This document shows, piece by piece, positions 17,322 to 26,068 of a DNA stretch of 64,000 bases. The position numbers and the translations under genes were made by a program. Position 1 is the stretch's first letter. Every line of letters starts with the position of its first letter. This DNA comes from Pseudomonas sediminis (GTDB lineage: Bacteria > Pseudomonadota > Gammaproteobacteria > Pseudomonadales > Pseudomonadaceae), in NCBI RefSeq assembly GCF_002741105.1, contig NZ_NIQU01000001.1, forward strand, positions 186,001-250,000, read 5' to 3'. The notes under the pieces are model-generated. The model was given only the letters and a program-made list of their open reading frames with translations. It had not been told where the DNA came from and ran no database searches.

Positions 17322-18386
17322 ATGGACTCCATAACCCAGGCGGTACTCGGCGCCAGCATCCAGGGCGCGTTGCTCGGCCGCTGGCAGGGGCGCAAGGCGC
17401 TGCTCTACGGCGCGATGCTCGCCACCGTTCCCGACCTGGATGTGGTCATGGAATACGGCGATGCCGTGGCCAACATGACCTACCATCGCGGTTTCAGCCA
17501 CTCGCTGTTCGTTCTCAGCGGTTTTGCCCTGCTGCTGACCTGGCTGGCCAGGCGCTTTCGCCCTCACCCGGGTTACTCGGCCAATCGTTTATTGCTCACG
17601 CTGTGGCTGGTGCTGATCACCCACCCGCTGCTGGACGCCTTCACCAGCTACGGCACCCAGCTGTTCTGGCCGCTGATGCCGACACCTACGGCCTGGTCGA
17701 GCCTGTTCATCATCGACCCGCTGTACACCCTGCCGCTGATTGCAGCGGTGCTGATCAGCCTGTTCACCGGCTTGCGCGAACAGAGTTGGCGCGTACCGGC
17801 CGTGGCGCTGGCGGTCTCGACGCTATACATCGGTTTCAGCCTGGCCGGCAAATTCATGGCCGAGCAGCGCGTGGAACGCGAGCTGGCGCGCCAGGGCATC
17901 CAGGCCGAACAGCTGTTCACCACGCCGACACCACTCAACACCCTGCTGTGGCGCGTCATCGTGCTCGATGGCGAGGACTATCACGAGGCCCTGGTCGGCT
18001 GGTTCGACGACCAGCCACCGCAACTGCAACGCCTGCCGCGCGGCACGCACTTGCGCGAGCAGTTGACGGCCTCGCCCATGCACCAGCGGCTGGAGTGGTT
18101 CACCGGCGGCGTGCTGCGCTACGACCAGGTCGGCGACCGACTGATCGTCACCGACCTGCGCCTGGGCATGACAGGTTTTCATCCTTTCCGCTTCGACTTT
18201 GCCCACTTGGAGGACGGCCAATGGCAGGTGCATGAACGCATCGACCGACTGTCCTTCGAACGCGGCGAGGTCGAACACCTGGCACTGCTGTTCAAACGCA
18301 TCTGGCAACCGCAGCTGGAGATTCCATTGCTGGCCTGGGCTGGTGAGTTGCAGAAACCGCTTTTAACTGAGACTCGCTTGCACTAA
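17322..18386 (+). CDS. YdjM-like inner-membrane metal-dependent hydrolase family protein
   Basis: 354 residues. The first half contains several hydrophobic segments and the family motif TYHRGFSHSLFVL around residue 47 with HPLLDAFTSYGTQLFWP near 105, histidines and aspartates that suggest a metal site. The second half is soluble and ends RIWQPQLEIPLLAWAGELQ. Members are annotated as membrane-bound metal-dependent hydrolases; no substrate is proven. The next gene (ABC exporter) starts 45 bases later on the same strand. Confidence 0.82.
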   Translation: MDSITQAVLGASIQGALLGRWQGRKALLYGAMLATVPDLDVVMEYGDAVANMTYHRGFSHSLFVLSGFALLLTWLARRFRPHPGYSANRLLLTLWLVLITHPLLDAFTSYGTQLFWPLMPTPTAWSSLFIIDPLYTLPLIAAVLISLFTGLREQSWRVPAVALAVSTLYIGFSLAGKFMAEQRVERELARQGIQAEQLFTTPTPLNTLLWRVIVLDGEDYHEALVGWFDDQPPQLQRLPRGTHLREQLTASPMHQRLEWFTGGVLRYDQVGDRLIVTDLRLGMTGFHPFRFDFAHLEDGQWQVHERIDRLSFERGEVEHLALLFKRIWQPQLEIPLLAWAGELQKPLLTETRLH

Positions 18387-18431
18387 CGGCGTTACTATCG
18401 GCGTTTCCTCTGCCGAGGCAGGACGCCTGCA

Positions 18432-20267
18432 ATGTTGTTTCGCCGCTTCGAATCCCTGATCGACGTCTTCAAACCCAGCCCTGACGTCGCCCCGCCCGCT
18501 GGCATGCTGCGCTTCTACGGTCACTACCTGAAACAGGTGTGGCCGCTGATGCTGGCCGTGCTGGTGATCGGCTTCTTCGCTGCCCTGATCGAGGTCGCGC
18601 TGTTCGCCTTCCTCGGCCAGTTGATCGACATGGCCCAGGCCAGCACGGATGCCAGCAGCTTCTTCAGCGAGCACCAGAGCGAGCTGCTGTGGATGCTGCT
18701 GGTGGCGCTGGTCATCCGCCCCGTGGTGTTCGGCCTGCACAACCTGCTCACCCACCAGGCGGTCAATCCGGGCCTGACCAACCTGATTCGCTGGCAGAAC
18801 CATCGCTACGTACTCAAGCAGAGCCTGAACTTCTTCCAGAACGACTTCGCCGGCCGCATCGCCCAGCGCGTGATGCAGACCGGCCCCTCGCTGCGTGACT
18901 CGGCGATGCAGGTGATCGACGCACTGTGGCATGTGGTGGTCTATGCCGGCAGCGCGCTGTACCTGTTCGCCGCCGCCGACCTGCGCCTGGTGGTGCCGCT
19001 GGCGTTGTGGATCGTCGGTTACAGCGCCGCGCTGTGGTACTTCGTGCCACGCATCAAGGCGCGCTCGGCCGCTGCCTCCTCGGCGCGCTCGAAAGTTATG
19101 GGTCGGGTCGTCGATGGCTACAGCAACATCGCCACGCTCAAACTGTTCGCCCACTCGCAGGAAGAGGAAAGCTACGCCCGCGAAGCCATGCAGGACCTGC
19201 TCGACAAGTTCCGCCTGCAGTCACGCACCATCACTGCGCTGGACTTTCTCATCACCTGCCTCAATGGCGTGCTGATCGTCGGCACAGGTGCGCTGGCCCT
19301 GTGGCTGTGGAGCCAGTCGCTGATCACCACCGGCGCCATCGCCCTGGCGCTGGGCCTGGTGATCCGCATCAACAACATGGCCGAATGGATCATGTGGGTG
19401 GTCAACGGCATCTTCGAGAACGTCGGCACCGTGCAGGACGGCATGCAGAGCATCGTGCAGCCACGCCAGGTACTCGACCGCGCCGACGCCAAGCCGATCC
19501 AGGTGCAGCAGGGCAGCGTGCGCTTCGACGACATCCACTTCCACTACGGTAAGCGCGGCGGCGTGATCGCCGGTCTCAGCATCGATATTCGCCCCGGCGA
19601 AAAGATCGGCCTGGTCGGTCCGTCCGGCGCCGGCAAGTCGACCCTGGTCAACCTGCTGCTGCGCCTCTATGACCTGGAAAGCGGCCGCATCCTGATCGAC
19701 GATCAGGATATCGCCACGGTGACCCAGGAGAGCCTGCGCGCCAACATCGGCGTGGTGACTCAGGACACCTCACTGCTGCACCGCTCGATCCGCGACAACC
19801 TGCGCTATGGCAAGCCCGCGGCCAGCGACGAGGAGCTGTAGGAGGCGGTACGCAAGGCCCGCGCCGATGCCTTCATCCCCACCCTCGACGACAGCCAGGG
19901 CGGCCGTGGCATGGATGCGCAGGTCGGTGAACGCGGCGTGAAGCTCTCCGGCGGTCAGCGCCAGCGCATCGCCATCGCCCGTGTGCTGCTCAAGGACGCG
20001 CCGATCCTGGTGCTGGACGAAGCCACCTCGGCACTGGATTCGGAAGTGGAAGCGGCCATTCAGGAAAGCCTGGACAGCCTGATGGAAGGCAAAACGGTGA
20101 TCGCCATCGCCCACCGCCTGTCGACCATCGCACGGATGGATCGCCTGGTGGTGATCGACCAGGGCCAGGTTATCGAAACCGGGACCCATGCCGAGCTGAT
20201 TGCCCACGGCGGTCTGTATGCACGCCTGTGGCAGCATCAGACCGGTGGGTTCGTCGGGATGGAGTAA
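18432..20267 (+). pseudogene. ABC exporter (fused membrane + ATPase), split by an in-frame amber codon
   Basis: The frame is continuous for 611 codons except for TAG at 19839-19841, codon 470. Before it lie a six-helix exporter domain (about 20-330) and an ATPase domain with Walker A GPSGAGKST (about 398-406) and the Q-loop VVTQDTS. After it lie the signature KLSGGQRQR, Walker [14 protein letters not shown] and the H-loop AIAHRLST. The sequence on both sides is fully conserved in kind and in the same frame. As written, translation gives a 469-residue piece without the signature motif. The next ATG in frame is at 19911. EEL[stop]EAVRKARAD suggests a TGG-to-TAG change. It may be a recent mutation, a sequencing error or a suppressed stop. 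Confidence 0.85.
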
Positions 20268-20270
20268 AAC

Positions 20271-20365
20271 TGTGGGAGGGGCTTCAGCCGCGACTCGCCG
20301 CTACGACTGCATGGATGCAGGAGGTAGAGCGAAGCAGGATGCCAGAGCCGAAAGCGCCTCCCACA
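20271..20365. repeat. REP-like repeat (TGTGGGAGG family), long form
   Basis: The arms TGTGGGAGGGGCTTCAGCCG and AAAGCGCCTCCCACA match the element at 1081-1131. Here they enclose an extra piece with its own small palindrome TGCATGGATGCA and GGAGGTAGAGCGAAGCAGGA. It lies between the convergent ABC gene and the helicase gene. Confidence 0.7.
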
Positions 20366-20374
20366 ACAGCCAGA

Positions 20375-21700
20375 TTACTCCGCAGCCGGCTTCTTGCGCT
20401 TGAGCGGCGCGCTGCCATCTTCACTGACCAACGACGATGGCTTGCCAGCCGGGCGTGGGCCGGTCTTGCGCTTGGATGCGGTAGCCTTTTTCGGGTCTTT
20501 CTTCTCGGTCTTTTTCTTCTTGCTGCCGGCGGCCTTGCCGGACGCCTTGAGGTTCTTCGGCCCCTGGTAGACGCCTTTCAGCTCCTTGATGGTGCGACGC
20601 TCGAAACGCTGTTTGAGGTAGCGCTCGATGCTCGACATCAGGTTCCAGTCGGTGTGGCAGATCAGCGACACCGCCAGGCCTTCGCCACCAGCACGGCCGG
20701 TACGACCGATGCGGTGCACGTACTCGTCGCCGGAACGCGGCATGTCGAAGTTGATCACCAGATCGAGGCCTTCGACGTCCAGGCCACGCGCCGCCACGTC
20801 GGTGGCCACCAGCACCTTGACCGCGCCCTGGCGCAGGCGCTCGATGGCCAGCTTGCGATCCTTCTGGTCCTTCTCGCCATGCAGCACGAACGCCTTGACC
20901 CCGGCGGTCACCAGCTTGCCGTAGAGGCGGTCGGCCTGCACACGGGTGTTGGTGAAGACGATGGCCTTGTCGTAGGCCTCGTTGGTCAGCAACCAGTCGA
21001 CCAGCTGTTCCTTGTGGTAGTTGTGGTCGGCCGTGATGATCTGCTGGCGGGTACCCTCATTGAGCTGGCTGACGCTGTTGAGCATCAGGTGCTGCGGCTC
21101 CTTGAGCACCTTGGCGACCATCTCGCGCAGGCCATTGCCGCCGGTGGTGGCGGAGAACAGCAGGGTCTGGTGCGGCCCGCAAGCCTCGGCCAGACGCTGG
21201 GCGTCTTCGGCAAAGCCCATGTCGAGCATGCGGTCAGCCTCGTCGAACACCAGCACTTCGACCTCGTCCAGCGGCAGGTTGCCGGCGTTGGCGTGTTCGA
21301 TCAGGCGGCCCGGCGTGCCGATCAGGATATCGATCTTGCGCATCATTGCGGCCTGCACTTTGAAGTCCTCGCCACCGGTCACCAGGCCGGCCTTGAGGAA
21401 GGTGAACTGGGCAAAGCGCTCGACTTCCTTGAGCGTCTGCTGGGCCAGCTCGCGGGTCGGCAGCAGGATCAGCGCACGAATGCTCAGACGCTGCTTGGAG
21501 TTGCCGTCACCGAGCAGGCGATTGAGCAGCGGCAGAACGAAAGCGGCGGTCTTGCCGCTGCCGGTCTGGGCAATCACCCGTAGGTCCTTGCCCTCCAGCG
21601 CAGGCGGAATCGCTGCCGCCTGCACCGGAGTCGGCTCGACGAAATTAAGCTCGGCCACGGCTTTCAGCAGGCGTTCATGCAGGGCGAATTGGGCAAACAC
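20375..21700 (-). CDS. ATP-dependent DEAD-box RNA helicase
   Basis: 441 residues with every helicase motif: Q-motif FVEPTPVQ, motif I AQTGSGKT, PTRELA, TPGR, VFDEADRMLD, SAT, then the C-terminal RecA domain with ATDVAARGLD and HRIGRTGRAG. The last 65 residues are lysine-rich and low-complexity, an RNA-binding tail. The start is GTG at 21700 (reads FAQFALHERLL). It is closest to RhlE/SrmB-type helicases of pseudomonads, which act in ribosome assembly or RNA decay; I cannot assign the exact paralogue. Confidence 0.92.
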   Translation of the reverse strand: MFAQFALHERLLKAVAELNFVEPTPVQAAAIPPALEGKDLRVIAQTGSGKTAAFVLPLLNRLLGDGNSKQRLSIRALILLPTRELAQQTLKEVERFAQFTFLKAGLVTGGEDFKVQAAMMRKIDILIGTPGRLIEHANAGNLPLDEVEVLVFDEADRMLDMGFAEDAQRLAEACGPHQTLLFSATTGGNGLREMVAKVLKEPQHLMLNSVSQLNEGTRQQIITADHNYHKEQLVDWLLTNEAYDKAIVFTNTRVQADRLYGKLVTAGVKAFVLHGEKDQKDRKLAIERLRQGAVKVLVATDVAARGLDVEGLDLVINFDMPRSGDEYVHRIGRTGRAGGEGLAVSLICHTDWNLMSSIERYLKQRFERRTIKELKGVYQGPKNLKASGKAAGSKKKKTEKKDPKKATASKRKTGPRPAGKPSSLVSEDGSAPLKRKKPAAE

Positions 21701-21900
21701 GGGGGCACTACCTCAAAGAAATCGACAAAACGGTGCATAGCCTAACGGTTTCCGCCGCCGGGGCCGAATTTCTTTGCATGAAACTCGCGTTCAGGCGACG
21801 ACGGGCGGCTGCCTGGAGTCGCTATCCGGCAGGAGCAGACCGGAACCGAAACCGCTCGGCGGTCATCCAAACTGCATCACCATCCGAAGAGCGCAGCCCC

Positions 21901-22305
21901 ATGCCCACCAAGCCCTTGACCGCCCTCAGTATCGGCCTGTGCGTCCTTTTGGCCGCATCGCCAGCGCTTGCCAACCCGCCCCCCGGCAAAGGCAAACCGG
22001 GCCGAGATGATGGTGTCCAGATCGATCTACGGGGCCCGACCGTGGATATCGGAAGGGTACGCATCATCCTCGGCGACAATCGCCAGTTGATCGGCCCGAC
22101 CTCCTCCCTGCCACCAGGCATCGCCAAGAACCTGGCTCGCGGCAAGCCGTTGCCACCGGGCATCGCCAAGAACTTCGACAGCCGCCTGACCTCGCGCCTG
22201 CCTTACTACGAAGGCTACGAATGGAAGCAGATCGGCCGAGATGTTGTGTTGGTCGCCATCGCGACCGGGATCGTCTACGAAATCCTGCGTAACGTGCTGG
22301 ACTGA
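21901..22305 (+). CDS. CigR/RcnB-like secreted protein
   Basis: 134 residues with a signal peptide (ALSIGLCVLLAASPALA). A PPPGKGKPGRDDG stretch follows, then two copies of LPPGIAKN (in SSLPPGIAKNLARG and KPLPPGIAKNF), the family's hallmark as I remember it, and a YYEGYEWKQIGRDVVLVA region. The C-terminus has a hydrophobic segment. Salmonella CigR is an anti-virulence effector, but that role should not be transferred here. I start it at 21901; the frame opens earlier at 21733 without a better start. Confidence 0.75.
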   Translation: MPTKPLTALSIGLCVLLAASPALANPPPGKGKPGRDDGVQIDLRGPTVDIGRVRIILGDNRQLIGPTSSLPPGIAKNLARGKPLPPGIAKNFDSRLTSRLPYYEGYEWKQIGRDVVLVAIATGIVYEILRNVLD

Positions 22306-22397
22306 TCAACGAACGTGCCGACGAGTGGCACGCCCTCTGTCGAACTTGTTCTGCGGCCATCGATCTATCTGTCAGATAACCCGCGTGCGGAGGCACC

Positions 22398-22976
22398 ATG
22401 AACGCTTCGCTGATCTACCACGTCACGTCGAGCCTCGACGGCTATATCGCGCGCCCCGATGGTCGCATCGACTGGTTCGATTCGCCACGGGAGGCCGATG
22501 AAGAGTATGCCTTTCAATACTTCTACTCCGGCATCGATGCCCTGCTGATGGGCCGCGGCACCTACGAGGCGCTGCTCAAGCGTGGCGGTCCCTGGCCTTA
22601 CCCCGGCAAGCCCTGCGTGGTGCTGACTCGCCTCGCTCTGCCGCGCGCCGCGGACGAAATCCAGCTGACGCACTGCACACCGGCTCAAGCCGTAGCTGCA
22701 CTGAACGAGGCCGGTTTCCAACGCATCTGGCTGGTCGGCGGCAGCCTGCTGGCGGGTAACTGCTACACCGCCGGACTGATCGACGAGGTGGTGATCAACC
22801 TGGTACCGCACCTGCTCGGCGCCGGTATTCCACTGCTGGCCACCGGCATGGAACGCAGCCTGACGCTGAGCGAGCAACGCCGCTTCAACAACGGCACGTT
22901 GCAAGTGCACTATCAGGTGCAGAAGCAGGCCAGCCTGCCAACGCAGATCCCCGCACCGCGTATCAACGCGGCCTGA
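22398..22976 (+). CDS. Dihydrofolate reductase-like / RibD C-terminal domain protein
   Basis: 192 residues with the RibD C-terminal fold: SSLDGYIARPDGRIDWF at the N-terminus, LLMGRGTYEALL at about 50-61, and VGGSLLAGN around 113. GGAGGCACC precedes the ATG. Members bind NADPH and reduce a pteridine-like or pyrimidine-like substrate that is usually unknown. Its 3' end overlaps the convergent rarD by 14 bases. Confidence 0.85.
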   Translation: MNASLIYHVTSSLDGYIARPDGRIDWFDSPREADEEYAFQYFYSGIDALLMGRGTYEALLKRGGPWPYPGKPCVVLTRLALPRAADEIQLTHCTPAQAVAALNEAGFQRIWLVGGSLLAGNCYTAGLIDEVVINLVPHLLGAGIPLLATGMERSLTLSEQRRFNNGTLQVHYQVQKQASLPTQIPAPRINAA

Positions 22977-23868
22977 TGTTCTCGCGCTGCTGCTTGCGCA
23001 GCAGCCGGGCACTGTCCCAGCCGACCAGCAGCACAGCCGCCCAGATCGGCAGGTAGGTCAGCCACTGCCCCGCATCGAAGGTCTCGCCCAGCACCAGTAG
23101 CGCCACAGCGAACAACAGCACCGGCTCGACATAGCTGAGAATGCCGAACAGCCCCAGAGGTAGCAGCCGGCTGGACGCCATGTAGGCCGCGAAGGCCAGC
23201 GTACCGATCAACGCCATCACCGGCACCAGCAACCACAGCAGCGGACGCTCAGCGAATGCGCCAACCGGCCCGTAGGCAACGATCAGCCAAATCGCCAACG
23301 GCGCCAGCATCAGCATCTCCAGCACGAAACCGGATAGCGCATCGAGGCGCATCCAGCGGCGCAGCATGAAGTATGGCGGATACCCCAGCGCAGTGATCAG
23401 CGTCAGCCAGGAGAACGCCTGGGTGCGCCACAGCTCGTGCAGCACGCCGAGCATGGCGCAGGTCACTGCCAAGCGCTGCAGCGGACGCAGGCGCTCGCCG
23501 TAGAACAGCCGACCGGTCAGCACCATTGCCAACGGCAGCAGGAAGTACCCCATGGACACTTCCAGCATATGCCCCGCCAAGGGCGCCCAGAGAAACAGCC
23601 CCCACTGCACGCCAATCAAGGCCGCTGCCAGCGGGCAGGCAGCCAACAACAGCGGCTCGTGGCGCAGACGCACGAAGGTCTCGCGCAGCAAGGTGGTCTG
23701 CCCTGCCAGCAGCACCAGCAGCAGAACCAACGGAATCGACCAGAGCACGCGCTGAGCGAATATCTGCACGCCATCGAGCGGCGTCAGCCACTGCACGTAG
23801 CCAGGCAGCACGGCAAACAGCATCGAGGCGCCAACCGATAGCGCCACTCCCCGCCCGGACAATTGCAT
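22963..23868 (-). CDS. rarD: RarD-type EamA/DMT transporter
   Basis: 301 residues with about ten membrane helices and the RarD-like N-terminus GVALSVGASMLFAVLPGYVQWLTPLDGVQIFAQR. RarD was first noted for chloramphenicol sensitivity; its substrate is unknown. The frame opens 87 codons upstream inside the neighbouring gene, but the ATG at 23868 overlaps that gene's TGA by one base, the natural start. It is therefore translationally coupled to the upstream DMT transporter. Confidence 0.85.
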   Translation of the reverse strand: MQLSGRGVALSVGASMLFAVLPGYVQWLTPLDGVQIFAQRVLWSIPLVLLLVLLAGQTTLLRETFVRLRHEPLLLAACPLAAALIGVQWGLFLWAPLAGHMLEVSMGYFLLPLAMVLTGRLFYGERLRPLQRLAVTCAMLGVLHELWRTQAFSWLTLITALGYPPYFMLRRWMRLDALSGFVLEMLMLAPLAIWLIVAYGPVGAFAERPLLWLLVPVMALIGTLAFAAYMASSRLLPLGLFGILSYVEPVLLFAVALLVLGETFDAGQWLTYLPIWAAVLLVGWDSARLLRKQQRENIRPR

Positions 23869-24740
23869 CAGCGCACCTCGGCAGGCGTGCGACGCGTACG
23901 CCCCAGATTGACCAGCGGTAGCGACGCCGCAATCACCGCACCGCCCAGAGCCAGGCGCAGCAGATCGGCGTCGTGATTCCAGATCAGCAGATTGACCAGC
24001 AAACCGGCCGGCACCAGCGCATTGTTCATCACCGCCAGGGTGCCACCATCGACCAGGCTGGCGCCTTTGTTCCACCAATACAGTCCCAATCCGGACGCCA
24101 CCACACCAAGCCAGACCAGCACGCTCCACTGCAGTGCGTTGCTAGGCAGACGCTCGCCGCTACCCAGCAGCAGGAACGCGGGCAGCGCAATCAGCAAGGC
24201 GCCCAGATAGAAGAAGCCGAAGCGCCGGTACTGCGGCTCGCTCGAGGGGTGTTTGAGCAGCAGATGCTTGTACAGCACCTGCCCGGCAGCGAAGGTGAAG
24301 TTGGCGACCTGCAGCAACAGGAAACCGAGCAAAAAGCCGCTGCTGATACCGTCGTAGCGGATGATCCCGGCGCCCAGCACTGCCACCAGAGCGGCGACCA
24401 GCGCCCAGGGGGTGAATCGACGATTGAGGGCATCCTCGATCAGCGTCACGTGTAGCGGCGTGAGGATGGTGAACAGCAATACCTCCGGCACCGTCAGCAC
24501 CGAGAAACTCAGATACAGGCAGACGTAGGTGATGCCGAACTGCAGCGCGCCGATCAGCAGCATGCCGCGCACGAAGGCCGGGGCATGGCCGCGCCAACGG
24601 GTCAGCGGCACGAACAGCAGACCGGCGATGACGATGCGCGTCAGCACCGCGAAGTAGCTGTCGACCCGACCGGCCAGGTACTCACCGATCAGGCTGAAGG
24701 AAAACGCCCACAGCAGGGTCACGATCAACAGATAGCGCAT
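23868..24740 (-). CDS. EamA/DMT-family inner-membrane transporter
   Basis: 290 residues with about ten hydrophobic helices, the two-fold EamA architecture, and RYLLIVTLLWAFSFSLIGEYL at the N-terminus. It resembles carboxylate/amino-acid/amine transporters of this superfamily; the substrate is not deducible. GAGGTGACC lies directly before the ATG at 24740, so I reject the longer start at 24779. The stop overlaps the start of rarD, so both may form one export function. Confidence 0.85.
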   Translation of the reverse strand: MRYLLIVTLLWAFSFSLIGEYLAGRVDSYFAVLTRIVIAGLLFVPLTRWRGHAPAFVRGMLLIGALQFGITYVCLYLSFSVLTVPEVLLFTILTPLHVTLIEDALNRRFTPWALVAALVAVLGAGIIRYDGISSGFLLGFLLLQVANFTFAAGQVLYKHLLLKHPSSEPQYRRFGFFYLGALLIALPAFLLLGSGERLPSNALQWSVLVWLGVVASGLGLYWWNKGASLVDGGTLAVMNNALVPAGLLVNLLIWNHDADLLRLALGGAVIAASLPLVNLGRTRRTPAEVR

Positions 24741-24868
24741 GGTCACCTCAGGAACAGGCGGCGACCTTAGCGCGTTCATCGCGGGCGTACAATCGACAGT
24801 AGGCGAACCCCACCGGCCTCACGTGCAAGCCGTCGCCACCGGGCAAGAGCGTGTCGCCAGGCCCACGC

Positions 24869-24902
24869 AAAAAAGCCGGTCATTGCTTGCGCAATGCCCG
24901 GC
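24869..24902 (-). terminator. Rho-independent terminator after azoR
   Basis: On the minus strand GCCGGGCATTGC and GCAATGACCGGC pair and are followed by TTTTTTGCG. It lies 40 bases after the azoR stop codon. Confidence 0.85.
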
Positions 24903-24941
24903 AGAAGCGCCCAGGAGCCCAGGCGCCAGGAGAGCCTCGGA

Positions 24942-25541
24942 TCAGGCCACTTCAGCCAGCTTGGCTTTGGCCTGGGCCAGGCCTTTCTCGCTGAACTCGG
25001 CGCCCATATTCAGGCCTTCGGCATGAATGAACTGCACATCGTGGATACCGATGAAGGCCAGCGCCTGACGCAGGTAGGGCTCCTGATGATCCAGGCCACT
25101 ACCGGCGTAGATACCGCCACGAGCCGTGAGCACGAAGGCACGTTTGCCGGTCAGCAGGCCCTGCGGACCGGTTTCGGTGTACTTGAAGGTGACGCCAGCG
25201 CGCAGCACATGGTCCAGCCAGGCCTTGAGGGTGCTGGGGATGGCGAAGTTGTACATCGGCGCAGCCAGCACCAGCACATCGGCAGCCAGCAGCTCATCGG
25301 TCAGCTGATTGGAGCGGGCCAGGGCAGCTTTCTCGGCGTCGCTCTGCTGCTCACTCGGGGTCATCCAGCCACCCAGCAGCGTGGCGTCGAGGTGCGGCAC
25401 CGGTTCGGCCGCCAGATCACGCACCTGGACCTGATCAGCCGGGTGCGCAGCCTGCCATGTAGCGATGAATTGCTGGGTCAGCTCGCGGGAGACCGAACCT
25501 TGCTGGCGGGCGCTGCTTTCGATTACGAGAATACGGGACAT
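24942..25541 (-). CDS. azoR: FMN-dependent NADH:quinone/azo reductase
   Basis: AzoR is a flavodoxin-fold two-electron quinone and azo-dye reductase thought to protect against electrophilic quinones. The protein has 199 residues, the N-terminal MSRILVIESSAR phosphate-binding strand, the APMYNFAIPSTLKAWLDHV flavin-site motif at about 94-112 and the TARGG loop. A good terminator follows. The upstream gap (25542-25676) is AT-richer than its surroundings and should hold the promoter. Confidence 0.93.
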   Translation of the reverse strand: MSRILVIESSARQQGSVSRELTQQFIATWQAAHPADQVQVRDLAAEPVPHLDATLLGGWMTPSEQQSDAEKAALARSNQLTDELLAADVLVLAAPMYNFAIPSTLKAWLDHVLRAGVTFKYTETGPQGLLTGKRAFVLTARGGIYAGSGLDHQEPYLRQALAFIGIHDVQFIHAEGLNMGAEFSEKGLAQAKAKLAEVA

Positions 25542-25676
25542 GTCTGAGGCTCCATCGAGGTGAACAAGAGTCGATGGAGCAGAGAATAGAGATGCAACTT
25601 TCGATTAAAAAGCGTAAATATCCGCTTACATATATCGACTAATTTGATTTATCGACTGGTCGCATCTAGGCTTCCA

Positions 25677-25991
25677 TCACTTCAGGTTGCAGGTCAGCTT
25701 GATCCGCAGACGAATCACGCTACGGGTGAACTTGACCGCCATGTTGTTGCTGGCGCCAGGCGCCAACACGGTACGCCGGATGCGCGGTGCCTCGGGGCCA
25801 TTTTGGAACACGGCACTGCACTCGGCTTCACTCTGGCCGTAGTTGTAGAGCATCAGAGCCGCCATGTTGTGGTCGATTTCCTGGGTGGTGGCGGAGACCT
25901 CGGCGCCGTTGAACTGTTTTTCCACCTCGATGGGGTAGGCATGGGCAGCCAACGGCATACAGGCCAGCAGCAAGCAGATTATTTTTTTCAT
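25677..25991 (-). CDS. Small periplasmic protein of unknown function
   Basis: 104 residues with a clear signal peptide (KKIICLLLACMPLAAHAYP). A mature part of about 85 residues follows, carrying two cysteines (C58 in EAECSAV and C101 in LTCNLK) that may form a disulfide. It resembles short pseudomonad proteins sometimes mislabelled as 3-phosphoglycerate kinase; it has none of that enzyme's motifs. It is divergent from the LysR gene at 26069. Confidence 0.75.
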   Translation of the reverse strand: MKKIICLLLACMPLAAHAYPIEVEKQFNGAEVSATTQEIDHNMAALMLYNYGQSEAECSAVFQNGPEAPRIRRTVLAPGASNNMAVKFTRSVIRLRIKLTCNLK

Positions 25992-26068
25992 CGGTGCTCT
26001 CCTACATGGGATCGCCAGTGTAGGTGGAGATCGTCGGCGATAACAGCCGACTCAGGCAGGATGATGTG

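Noticed and set aside
19839..19841. Selenocysteine or pyrrolysine decoding of the ABC gene stop
   Set aside because: Selenocysteine uses TGA, and pyrrolysine is not expected in pseudomonads; a mutated tryptophan codon is simpler.
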